A DNA stretch of 13,878 bases from Sphingomonadales bacterium UBA1936 (lineage in GTDB: Bacteria; Pseudomonadota; Alphaproteobacteria; Sphingomonadales; Sphingomonadaceae), in NCBI GenBank assembly GCA_002336985.1, contig DDFE01000138.1, forward strand, positions 16,848-30,725, in the 5' to 3' direction. Below the pieces are notes generated by a model. It searched no databases, was not told the origin of the DNA, and was given only the letters and a program-made list of their open reading frames with translations. Of this stretch, positions 1 to 6,614 are shown in pieces. Every line of letters begins with the position of its first letter. Position 1 is the first letter of the stretch. Both the position numbers and the translations under genes were made by a program.

Positions 1-154
1 CATAGGAAAACCACGAGGGCAGCAAAGCTGCGTTCGGTGCTGCCGCGACCTGCGCCTGCACGGTCGGCCAGTTGATCGCCGTGTTCATCAGGCCGAGCAT
101 CACACCGCCCAGATACAGGCGTTCGAACCAGACGATCGATTGTGGACGTTCCAT
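1..154 (-). CDS. Small membrane protein, partial (paralog of the next gene)
   Basis: The first 51 codons of a gene whose 3' part lies beyond the left edge of the window. It starts at the ATG at 154-152, with a strong GGGGGAG ribosome site just upstream. The visible protein begins MERPQSIVWFERLYLGGVML. It shares the RP-S-IVWFERLY block and a following N-W with the N-terminus of the gene at 184-606, so the two are tandem paralogs. Residues 13 to about 28 look like a first membrane segment. The gene lies 29 bases downstream of its paralog on the same strand and is probably co-transcribed with it. No function is recognised. Confidence 0.8.
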   Translation of the reverse strand, partial: MERPQSIVWFERLYLGGVMLGLMNTAINWPTVQAQVAAAPNAALLPSWFSY

Positions 155-183
155 GATAATGCTCCCCCTATGCGTTTTGAATG

Positions 184-606
184 TCAGGAAAAAGTCTCTG
201 CCAGGTTGTCGGGCGTGCCGTCGAACCAGCGACGGGCGCCGGGGGCAAAAAGAAAAACGAGCGCTGCAAAACTGACGGTGATTTCGATGATGAGCAGAGT
301 GCTCCAGATGTCCCATGGCCGGCTATCGGGATTGGCTAGCTCCAGCGGCACGGCAACGATCGTGACGATCGCGAGCAGCCACCGTGCGAGCTTCGATCGG
401 CGGCGCATGATAAACAGCCAGAGAAGGAAATCGGCGAAATACACCACGCCCACAACAATTGTACCCATAGCCCCAAGAATGGCACCATCGTCACCTTCGA
501 CGCTGGTCAATTCGCTCCAGTTCCCGGCAGTACCCGCTACGGACAAGACAATGCTCAGGATATAGAGCCGCTCGAACCACACAATGGCGCTCGGCCTTTT
601 CGTCAT
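184..606 (-). CDS. Small four-helix membrane protein of unknown function
   Basis: A 140-residue protein with about four hydrophobic segments (near residues 14-32, 43-67, 73-90 and 98-122), basic loops such as RRRSK between them, and a polar C-terminal tail. It is probably an inner-membrane protein; no catalytic motif is visible. The start ATG (606-604) overlaps the nadC TGA by four bases (ATGA), so translation is likely coupled to nadC. The N-terminal IVWFERLY block matches the partial gene to its left, which points to a local duplication. A role in NAD metabolism could be guessed from position only and is not supported by any motif. Confidence 0.85.
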   Translation of the reverse strand: MTKRPSAIVWFERLYILSIVLSVAGTAGNWSELTSVEGDDGAILGAMGTIVVGVVYFADFLLWLFIMRRRSKLARWLLAIVTIVAVPLELANPDSRPWDIWSTLLIIEITVSFAALVFLFAPGARRWFDGTPDNLAETFS

Positions 607-1451
607 GCCAGCGCGAAGTCCAGCCCGATATCGGCCGCTGGCGCACTCTGTGTGAGCCTGCCGACCGAGATATAGGTCACGCCCGTTTCCGCCTTGCTGC
701 GCACCGTTTCCAATGTGACGCCGCCGGAGGATTCGGTGGGCACACGGCCCGCAACCACCCCCAATGCTGCGCGCAGCATCGCGGCATCCATGTTGTCGAG
801 CAGCAGGTGCGTGGCCCCCGCGGCAATAGCATCCTCGATCTGGTCGATGCGGTCGACCTCGACGATGATCGACGCGATGCCGGCGTCGCGCGCACGGCGC
901 GTCGCTTCACCGACCGAACCCGCGACCGCGACATGATTGTCCTTGATCATCGCCGCATCCCACAGGCCCATGCGGTGATTGGTCGCGCCGCCCATGCGTG
1001 TCGCATATTTCTCCAGCACGCGCAGGCCGGGGATCGTCTTGCGCGTGTCGAGCAGGGTGCAGCCGGTCCCCGCGATGGCATCGACATAGTCGCGCGTCAT
1101 CGTCGCGATACCGCTCAAATGCTGCACCGTGTTGAGCGCCGAACGCTCCGCCGTCAGCAGCGCGCGCGCCTTGCCCGCGACGCGCAGCAAATCGGTTCCA
1201 GGCGCAGCGTGGTCGCCCTCGCCGACCAGGATTTCGATCGTCGCGTCTGGGTCGAGCGCGCGGAAGAACGCCGCAGCAATCGGCAGCCCTGCAACGGTGA
1301 TCGCATCGCGGCTGTCCATCACGCCGGTAAAAACCGCATCTGCCGGTATGACCGATTCCGACGTCACATCGCGCGGCGGCGTGCCGAGATCCTCGGCGAG
1401 CGTGGACGCGACGAAGGCGTCGAGATCGAACGAGTCGAGCGAAAAACTCAC
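603..1451 (-). CDS. nadC: Nicotinate-nucleotide pyrophosphorylase (quinolinate phosphoribosyltransferase)
   Basis: Cytosolic enzyme that converts quinolinate and PRPP to nicotinate mononucleotide, CO2 and pyrophosphate, the third step of de novo NAD synthesis. Family blocks are clear and in order: AERSALNTVQHLSGIAT, DTRKTIPGLRVLEKYA followed by GGATNHRMGL and IKDNH, LLLDNM, and ESSGGV near the C-terminus. The frame stays open to a TTG at 1466, but that start has no ribosome site. GTG at 1451 is preceded by GGAG nine bases upstream and gives 282 residues beginning with SFSLDSF, a normal length for NadC. Its stop overlaps the start of the membrane protein gene at 606. A gapless direct repeat lies immediately upstream at 1465-1484. 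Confidence 0.95.
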   Translation of the reverse strand: MSFSLDSFDLDAFVASTLAEDLGTPPRDVTSESVIPADAVFTGVMDSRDAITVAGLPIAAAFFRALDPDATIEILVGEGDHAAPGTDLLRVAGKARALLTAERSALNTVQHLSGIATMTRDYVDAIAGTGCTLLDTRKTIPGLRVLEKYATRMGGATNHRMGLWDAAMIKDNHVAVAGSVGEATRRARDAGIASIIVEVDRIDQIEDAIAAGATHLLLDNMDAAMLRAALGVVAGRVPTESSGGVTLETVRSKAETGVTYISVGRLTQSAPAADIGLDFALA

Positions 1452-1464
1452 GCGGCGCGGCTCC

Positions 1465-1484
1465 AAAGGTTAGTAAAGGTTAGC
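1465..1484. repeat. Two tandem 10-base repeats in front of nadC
   Basis: AAAGGTTAGT (1465-1474) is followed directly by AAAGGTTAGC (1475-1484), so nine of ten bases repeat at a spacing of one helical turn. They sit 14 bases upstream of the chosen nadC start, in the divergent nadC/ppk2 gap. A regulator binding site is possible. No known NAD-repressor motif was recognised. Confidence 0.5.
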
Positions 1485-1496
1485 CCTGTGCGACCT

Positions 1497-1530
1497 GTTT
1501 TCGAAACCGGCGCGAAGCGTGTTTGAAAAC
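1497..1530. promoter_or_regulatory. Imperfect inverted repeat in the nadC/ppk2 gap
   Basis: GTTTTCGAAAC (1497-1507) faces GTTTGAAAAC (1521-1530). The arms are reverse complements except for one extra G in the left arm, with 13 bases between them. The rest of the 212-base gap (1452-1663) shows no confident promoter or RNA. Given the divergent flanking genes, this is a plausible operator, but the regulator is unknown. Confidence 0.35.
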
Positions 1531-1663
1531 AATCGCGGGAGAAGTCTGGCGCGGTCCTCATGCCGTCAGCCTAGCCACAAGCGGCGCGTGTAGGACAGCG
1601 GATTTTTGAGGGTGGTGCGCGCATTCCTTTGTGCAACAACAGTTGCGGAACGGAGACATGCGC

Positions 1664-2419
1664 ATGGGCAAGGAAAAATCGGATGGGGGAGACGACCTGC
1701 AACTCGGGCTCGTCCAGATGCAGCTGGCCCATGCGAAGACCGGTGAGCGCACGATCATCGTGCTGGAGGGGCGCGATGCCGCCGGCAAGGACGGGACGAT
1801 CAAGGCGCTGACCGAGCACCTGTCGGTCCGCTCGACCCGCGTCGTGGCGCTGCCCAAGCCCAACGACCGCGAAAAGACGCAATGGTATCTGCAGCGTTAC
1901 GTCGCGCACCTGCCCGCGGCGGGCGAACTCGTGATCTTCAACCGCAGCTGGTACAATCGCGCGGGCGTGGAGGTGGTCAACGGTTTCTCGACCCCGGCCG
2001 AACAGGCGCAGTTCCTGAAGGATGTGCCGCGGTTCGAAGCGATGCTGATCGAAAGCGGCATCCGCATCGTCAAGGTCTGGCTCGACATCACGAAGGCCGA
2101 ACAGAAAAAGCGCCTCGACGACCGTGCGACCGACCCGCTGGAGGCACTCAAACGCTCCCCGCTCGACCCCGTCGCGCAGGACAAGTGGGACGATTACACC
2201 AAGGCACGCGACACGATGCTGACCGAAACCTCGACCGACACAGCCCCCTGGATCTGCGTGCGCGCCGACCACAAGAAGCGGGCGCACAAGGCGGTCATCC
2301 GGCACGTCCTGCGCACGCTGGCGCCGGAGGAAGTGGCGAAGACGGTGCCTGCGCCGGATAACGAGGTGCTATTCGTGTTCGAGAAGAAGGCGCTGAAGGA
2401 TGGGCGGTTGGAGGGGTGA
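1664..2419 (+). CDS. ppk2: Polyphosphate kinase 2 family protein (PPK2)
   Basis: Cytosolic kinase of the PPK2 family, which moves phosphate between polyphosphate and nucleotides, usually making GTP or ATP from the diphosphates. Numbered from the chosen start, EGRDAAGKDG at about 35-44 is the Walker A loop, KPNDREKTQWYLQRY and LPAAGE follow, FNRSWYNRAGVE (92-103) is the Walker B region, and RLDDRATDPLEALKRSPLD is the lid. About 251 residues fit a single-domain class I enzyme. The frame opens at GTG 1631. ATG 1664 was chosen because GGAG (1652-1655) stands eight bases before it; ATG 1658 is an alternative. An oddity is FNRS, where many PPK2s have FDRS. The stop overlaps the next gene by four bases. 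Substrate preference cannot be read from sequence. Confidence 0.92.
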   Translation: MGKEKSDGGDDLQLGLVQMQLAHAKTGERTIIVLEGRDAAGKDGTIKALTEHLSVRSTRVVALPKPNDREKTQWYLQRYVAHLPAAGELVIFNRSWYNRAGVEVVNGFSTPAEQAQFLKDVPRFEAMLIESGIRIVKVWLDITKAEQKKRLDDRATDPLEALKRSPLDPVAQDKWDDYTKARDTMLTETSTDTAPWICVRADHKKRAHKAVIRHVLRTLAPEEVAKTVPAPDNEVLFVFEKKALKDGRLEG

Positions 2420-2958
2420 GCATTTCAATGGAAGTCGATTTGCGACCGATCTCTTATCAAGATTTCTATGCCAAAATCGGACTATGCGTCACGGAATACC
2501 AGTCGATTGAGGACATGCTGGTCGGCGCGTTCATCGCAACGCTGGGCGGGGACCAAAAGCGAGCTAGCGCGATATTCGCGGTTATCAGCCAAAAAGGCTT
2601 AGAGCTAAAACTTTCACTTATCGCAGCGGCTGCTTTGGATCTTCCCTCAATCAGCATCGATCGTTGGCAGAAGATTTCCGCTGGCATCAGCCAAGCCGCA
2701 GAATTTCGCAATAAAATTGCACATGGGCGGAGTACCCTGTTTGGCGGCGGGATCACCGTGCAACTTGGCGATGGCGGAGAATTTATTAGCGCCAAGCGGG
2801 ATTCAGAACCTCGGATGCAGATTCATAAAAGGTCCAAACGCGGCAACGAGGAGAGAATCGAAATTACCGAGATGGAGAGTTGGTACGCGAAGATGATGCA
2901 ACTTGCTGAAGATCTGCGGTCTTATATCAATGATACTCGAAGAATTCGTGGGCTCTAG
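2416..2958 (+). CDS. HEPN-like helical protein, possible ribonuclease
   Basis: A 180-residue, mostly helical protein not matched to a named gene. Residues 98-103 (RNKIAH) give R-N-x3-H, the Rx4H pattern of HEPN-fold ribonucleases, preceded by helices rich in E, K and hydrophobic residues (YQSIEDMLVGAFIATL; KGLELKLSLIAAAALDL). The C-terminal part is charged (KRSKRGNEER) and ends in another helix. Small HEPN-like proteins of this plan occur widely and many are uncharacterised. GTG 2416 overlaps the ppk2 TGA (GTGA); ATG 2428 would give 176 residues. G+C is low: 26, 26 and 33 of 60 in lines 2431-2490, 2581-2640 and 2641-2700, against 38 of 60 in ppk2 (1861-1920) and 41 of 60 in nadA (3001-3060). 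This suggests acquisition. RNase activity is inferred only from the motif. Confidence 0.8.
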   Translation: MSISMEVDLRPISYQDFYAKIGLCVTEYQSIEDMLVGAFIATLGGDQKRASAIFAVISQKGLELKLSLIAAAALDLPSISIDRWQKISAGISQAAEFRNKIAHGRSTLFGGGITVQLGDGGEFISAKRDSEPRMQIHKRSKRGNEERIEITEMESWYAKMMQLAEDLRSYINDTRRIRGL

Positions 2959-3972
2959 CTAATCCCCCGACACCTTCGGCGCCGCCCCCAGATCGCCCTG
3001 CCCGACCGTGCTCCCGGCCATCTCCAGCATACGGTCGAGGCTCTTCTTGGCCCGCAACCGCAGGCCTTCCTCGATCTCGATCCGCGGCTGCAGGTCGCGC
3101 AGCGCCACGTAAAGTTTTTCCATCGTGTTGAGCGCCATGTACGGACAGATATTGCAGTTGCAGTTCCCGTCCGCGCCCGGCGCGCCGATGAAGCGCTTTT
3201 CCGGCAGCGCCTTTTCCATCTGGTGCATGATGTGCGGTTCGGTCGCGACGATCAGCGTGTCGCCGGGGAAGGATTTCGCGAACGCCAGGATGCCGCTGGT
3301 CGACCCGACATAGTCGGCATGGTCGATGATGTGCGCGGGGCATTCGGGGTGCGCGGCGACGGGGGCGCCGGGGTGCTGCGCCTTCAGCTTCACCAGCTCG
3401 GTTTCGCTGAACGCCTCATGCACGATGCACACACCCGGCCACAGCAGCATGTCGCGCCCGGTCTTGCGCGCGAGATAACCGCCCAGGTGCTTGTCGGGAC
3501 CGAAGATGATCTTCTGGTCCATCGGGATCTGCGACAGGATCTTGTCCGCCGACGAACTGGTCACGATGATGTCGCTGAGCGCCTTCACCTCGGTCGAACA
3601 GTTGATGTAGGTCAGCGCGATATGGTCCGGGTGTTCGGCGCGGAAGGCGGCGAACTTCTCCGGCGGGCATGAGTCCTCGAGGGAGCATCCCGCGTCGAGA
3701 TCGGGGAGCACCACGATCTTGTCGGGCGACAGAATCTTCGCAGTGTCGGCCATGAACTTGACCCCGCAGAACGCGATGACGTCCGCATCGGTCGCGGCCG
3801 CCTTGCGCGAGAGGTCGAGGCTGTCGCCGACGAAATCCGCGAGATCCTGGATTTCGGGCTTCTGGTAGTAATGCGCGAGGATGACGGCGTTGCGCTCCTT
3901 GCGCAGCCGGTCGATCTCCGCACGCAAGTCGACGCCCTTCAGGCTGCCACCGATACCACCGCGTGCGTCCAT
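2959..3972 (-). CDS. nadA: Quinolinate synthase A
   Basis: A 4Fe-4S enzyme that condenses iminoaspartate with dihydroxyacetone phosphate to quinolinate, the substrate of NadC. The 337-residue protein shows AHYYQKPEIQDLADFVGDSL near residue 33, GVKFMADTAKIL, a cysteine in YINCSTEVKA (C125), VTSSSA, a cysteine in GVCIVHEAF (C182), and NCNCNICPYM near the end, where C276 aligns with the third cluster ligand. The ATG at 3972-3970 has an AGGGA-type site about 11 bases upstream. It is the last gene of a four-gene minus-strand run. Its TAG stop abuts the TAG of the convergent HEPN-like gene with no base between. NadB, which supplies iminoaspartate, is not in the window. Confidence 0.96.
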   Translation of the reverse strand: MDARGGIGGSLKGVDLRAEIDRLRKERNAVILAHYYQKPEIQDLADFVGDSLDLSRKAAATDADVIAFCGVKFMADTAKILSPDKIVVLPDLDAGCSLEDSCPPEKFAAFRAEHPDHIALTYINCSTEVKALSDIIVTSSSADKILSQIPMDQKIIFGPDKHLGGYLARKTGRDMLLWPGVCIVHEAFSETELVKLKAQHPGAPVAAHPECPAHIIDHADYVGSTSGILAFAKSFPGDTLIVATEPHIMHQMEKALPEKRFIGAPGADGNCNCNICPYMALNTMEKLYVALRDLQPRIEIEEGLRLRAKKSLDRMLEMAGSTVGQGDLGAAPKVSGD

Positions 3973-4001
3973 GATGTTCGTCGTCCCTCGTTACCGAAGG
4001 A

Positions 4002-4799
4002 TCAGATGGACGCGGGCGGCCCCGTCCGCAAGGGCGTGAAGGGCGATGGCGGGAATTCGAGCGGTGCGATCGTCGCGCCCGGCGTTCCGGCCGTGACCAC
4101 GCGGTAGAGCGCGGCACCGACCGGGCTGAACGTAACCGCCTCGACCGCGACGAGCGTGGCGAGGAACGCACCGATGCCCCAGCGCCAGGCGGGGTGCACG
4201 ATACCGGTACGGCGGATATCCGCGATGATGCCGATGACCGGGAACACCAGGCACGCGAGAAAGATCACTTCGAACGCATAGGGCATGAACAGCGGTGACG
4301 GGAGCGAACGACCGAGCGCCGGGCCCATCAGCATCGACATTCCGCAGAAATGCAGCCGCCGGTGCCAGTCGGTCCGTCGCCGGAGGGTCACGGCCGCAGC
4401 TGTCAGACCCGCGAAAGCGAATACCGTCATGGGATCGAAGACCAGGAACTGCAGCGGCGTGAAGAAGAACGGGACATTGCCCGACCGGACCAACGCGAGG
4501 GTTACCGTGCAGCCGAGCACCACCATCGCGACGACCCATCCTGTCGCCAGCCAGCCGAGACGTCGGTGCCAGGCGGTCATTCCGCTGGCCGCGAACACGT
4601 TCTGGAGAAGGTAGATCACCACCCACCACATGAAGACGACCGCATGGGCATGAACGTACCAGGGCCGCGCGAAGGTCGACCGCCCCATGGCGAGATGAAA
4701 GGAAAACCCTAGAAAGACGATCGCTATCATCGCGATCGCCATTTTCAGGAAGAAGCCGTCGTCGCGCCGTAACGGCACCGATTCCGCCAATGTCGCCAT
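4002..4799 (-). CDS. Histidine-rich multi-span membrane protein
   Basis: A 265-residue inner-membrane protein with about six or seven hydrophobic segments. Numbered from the chosen start, conserved-looking histidines lie in membrane or interface positions: H35 (SFHLAMG), H50 and H52 (YVHAHAVVF), H78 (WHRRLG), and H146 and H150 (WHRRLHFCG). Repeated W-H-R-R-L motifs and paired histidines recall b-type heme membrane proteins, but no named family was assigned and heme binding is only a guess. ATG 4799 was preferred over ATG 4805 because GGGGGA lies six bases before it. The gene is 29 bases upstream of nadA and 53 bases downstream of the DUF4230-like gene, on one strand, so an operon is likely. 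Confidence 0.82.
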   Translation of the reverse strand: MATLAESVPLRRDDGFFLKMAIAMIAIVFLGFSFHLAMGRSTFARPWYVHAHAVVFMWWVVIYLLQNVFAASGMTAWHRRLGWLATGWVVAMVVLGCTVTLALVRSGNVPFFFTPLQFLVFDPMTVFAFAGLTAAAVTLRRRTDWHRRLHFCGMSMLMGPALGRSLPSPLFMPYAFEVIFLACLVFPVIGIIADIRRTGIVHPAWRWGIGAFLATLVAVEAVTFSPVGAALYRVVTAGTPGATIAPLEFPPSPFTPLRTGPPASI

Positions 4800-4852
4800 G
4801 GTCATCCCCCAACCAGAACGGGGTCGTAATTACCTCAGCGACACGGCCAAGT

Positions 4853-5545
4853 CTATGGCTTGGTGCCGTACACCTGCCCCACCGTGCGGCTCTCGTCCCA
4901 GTGCACGGGCACACCTGCGCCGACGCCTTCCCACGGATAGCGCACCACGACCTTCACCTCGCCCAGCCCGGCCTGCGCCAGCGGGGCGGAAATCAGGCCC
5001 GCTACTGCCTCGCGCGCGCTCTGACGGGCGCGGTCGAGGTGTTCGGGCTTGCGAGAGGAGACTTCGGCACGGAGCGCCGCGCGTCCCGCGACCTGAACGT
5101 TCAGCCGCTGTGCCGCGCCGCGCGTCATGAACAGGCCGCTTGTCCCGACGTAACTGGCACGCGATGCGTCGACATTCGGTTTGGCGGGCGCGACATCGGG
5201 CAGGCGCACGGTCATGGTCTTCGTGCCCGCGTCCCACAACCATGCCGTCCGGTCGAGCGCGGCGAGATCGACGAAATAATCGACGCTATAGGGGTATTTG
5301 ACGGTCTGGCCCGAAGGCAACATGCCCAAATAACCCGGGTCGCTGGCGGTCGCGATGACCTCCCCCGACAGCGACGCGACCTTCAAGCTGCGTGCCTTGG
5401 CAAAGGTTTCCGAAAGGGTCCGTGCGGCCTCCAGCCCCAGCTGGCGTTCGGCCTTGTCCGCACGCGCCTTCATCCACCACAGGCCGCCCGCCACAGCGAC
5501 GAGCAACAGGGCGATGAGCGCGAAGGTCAGGCGGCGATTTGCCAC
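4853..5545 (-). CDS. DUF4230-type membrane-anchored protein
   Basis: A 230-residue protein with one N-terminal hydrophobic segment (about residues 7-25, LTFALIALLLVAVAGGLWW) after basic residues, then a soluble part probably facing the periplasm. The body has a helical stretch, SGEVIATASDPG, YPYSVDYFVDL, and an MTVRLPDVAPAKPNVD segment typical of DUF4230 proteins. Its role is unknown. It begins at GTG 5545, which overlaps the end of the upstream MBL hydrolase gene by 19 bases, so the two are likely translated together. No enzymatic residues stand out. Confidence 0.83.
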   Translation of the reverse strand: MANRRLTFALIALLLVAVAGGLWWMKARADKAERQLGLEAARTLSETFAKARSLKVASLSGEVIATASDPGYLGMLPSGQTVKYPYSVDYFVDLAALDRTAWLWDAGTKTMTVRLPDVAPAKPNVDASRASYVGTSGLFMTRGAAQRLNVQVAGRAALRAEVSSRKPEHLDRARQSAREAVAGLISAPLAQAGLGEVKVVVRYPWEGVGAGVPVHWDESRTVGQVYGTKP

Positions 5546-6393
5546 TGTCCCCCGCTCTCGTTCACCAATCCGCGATCGCGCAGGTCGATCAGGTGCGCCA
5601 GCACCGACCGCCCGGCGGGTGCGTAGAGCCGCTCGTCGATGCCCTTGTACATGCGCGGCACCATGTCGGTGATGACGCCGACGCCTTCTTCCACGAGCTT
5701 CATGATCTGCCGCTCGCGCTGCTTGCGGTGCCCGCCAAGGCCACGGACGAACTGCTGCGGATTGGTCACCGGCTCGCCGTGCGCAGGGTAATAGAGCGCG
5801 TCGCTGCGTTCCTGCAGCTTGGTCAGGCTTTCCATGTACGCTGCCATGTCGCCGTCCGGCGGCGAGACGACGGTGGTCGACCAGCCCATAACATGGTCGC
5901 CGGTGAACAGCGCGTTGTCCTCGACCAGGTGATAGCAGAGGTGGTTCGACGTGTGCCCGGGCGTCGCGACCGCCTCCAGCGTCCAGTCAGGGCCGGTCAG
6001 CCGATCTCCGTCGGTCAGCACGCGGTCAGGGGCATAATGATGGTCGAACGCGGCATCCGCGCGTGGCCCATCATCGATCAGGCTCAGCGGTGCGCAGCCC
6101 ACGATCTCCGCCCCGGAAGCATCGGCCAGCGGACGTGCGGCCGGGCTATGGTCGCGGTGGGTGTGCGTGCAGACGATGGCGACGATCTTCTCGCCCTCCG
6201 TCGCGCGCAAAATGCCGGCGATATGGTCGGGCTCGGCAGGGCCGGGATCGATCACCGCAACCTCTCCCGTCCCGACGATATAGGTCTGGGTGCCGGTGAA
6301 GGTGAAATGCGAAGGGTTGTCGGCCAGCACGCGCCGAACGCGGGGGCTGAGCGACTGGGCGACGTCAGGTTGCTGGGCGTCCATGCCATTCAT
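5527..6393 (-). CDS. MBL-fold metallo-hydrolase, LACTB2/glyoxalase II type
   Basis: A cytosolic metal-dependent hydrolase of 288 residues. Numbered from the chosen start, the ligand motif THTHRDH is at 76-82 (H77, H79, D81, H82), followed by TPGHTSNH (H147), FTGDH (D166) and YPAHG (H205), so a complete two-metal site is present. The C-terminus (about 222-285: IMKLVEEG, VPRMYKG, HLIDLRDRGLV) is the winged helix found in LACTB2-like members, some of which cut RNA while others hydrolyse thioesters. The substrate cannot be told. ATG 6393 was chosen because AGGGA lies before it at good spacing; an in-frame ATG at 6408 lacks such a site. It is the first gene of the run leading to nadA. Confidence 0.9.
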   Translation of the reverse strand: MNGMDAQQPDVAQSLSPRVRRVLADNPSHFTFTGTQTYIVGTGEVAVIDPGPAEPDHIAGILRATEGEKIVAIVCTHTHRDHSPAARPLADASGAEIVGCAPLSLIDDGPRADAAFDHHYAPDRVLTDGDRLTGPDWTLEAVATPGHTSNHLCYHLVEDNALFTGDHVMGWSTTVVSPPDGDMAAYMESLTKLQERSDALYYPAHGEPVTNPQQFVRGLGGHRKQRERQIMKLVEEGVGVITDMVPRMYKGIDERLYAPAGRSVLAHLIDLRDRGLVNESGGQWQIAA

Positions 6394-6496
6394 GTGGCGT
6401 CCCTGCATGACAGACGCAATCTTTGTCGAAAAATCTTACACCCACATGGGCCGGTAAGGTTTTGATAACCACCGAAGCGCTAGGAAAAGCGTCGAA

Positions 6497-6540
6497 GTTG
6501 GGACTTGGCACATGCTGTGCATCATGTGTCATGTCCCAAC
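6497..6540. repeat. 18-base inverted repeat, long hairpin
   Basis: GTTGGGACTTGGCACATG (6497-6514) pairs with CATGTGTCATGTCCCAAC (6523-6540) around an 8-base loop. Sixteen of 18 positions are Watson-Crick. As plus-strand RNA one more is a G-U pair, leaving a single T-T mismatch; as minus-strand RNA that pair becomes C-A. No T-run follows on either strand, so it is not a simple terminator. It may be part of an RNA or a protein-binding dyad. Confidence 0.7.
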
Positions 6541-6552
6541 GGCGGATGTCCC

Positions 6553-6611
6553 CCCGCCTGAGCGGCGGGTCGGTGCAGCTCGATTTACCTGGTCTCGCAC
6601 ACCGACCCGCC
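6553..6611. promoter_or_regulatory. Two mutually exclusive stems (attenuator-like)
   Basis: GGCGGGTCGGTG (6564-6575) is the perfect reverse complement of CACCGACCCGCC (6600-6611), with a 24-base loop. The first six bases of the same left arm, GGCGGG (6564-6569), also pair perfectly with CCCGCC (6553-6558) across a 5-base loop. The two stems cannot form together. This is the arrangement used by attenuators and riboswitches, but no ligand or known class is recognised. Confidence 0.45.
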
Positions 6612-6614
6612 CTC

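Noticed and set aside
1633..1646. GCAAC-AACA-GTTGC hairpin before the ppk2 ribosome site
   Set aside because: A 5-base stem is too short to claim regulation without supporting conservation.
3991..4914. 307-codon minus-strand frame overlapping the histidine-rich membrane protein
   Set aside because: Same strand, other frame, of a coherent multi-span membrane protein; the product is arginine-rich with no hydrophobic segments.
5539..6465. 308-codon plus-strand frame opposite the MBL hydrolase
   Set aside because: The opposite strand carries all MBL ligand motifs; this frame shows none and has antisense-type composition.
6571..6600. Resemblance of TTTACCTGGTC to part of signal recognition particle RNA
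   Set aside because: The conserved GGAAGG/AGCAGCC core of that RNA is absent nearby.
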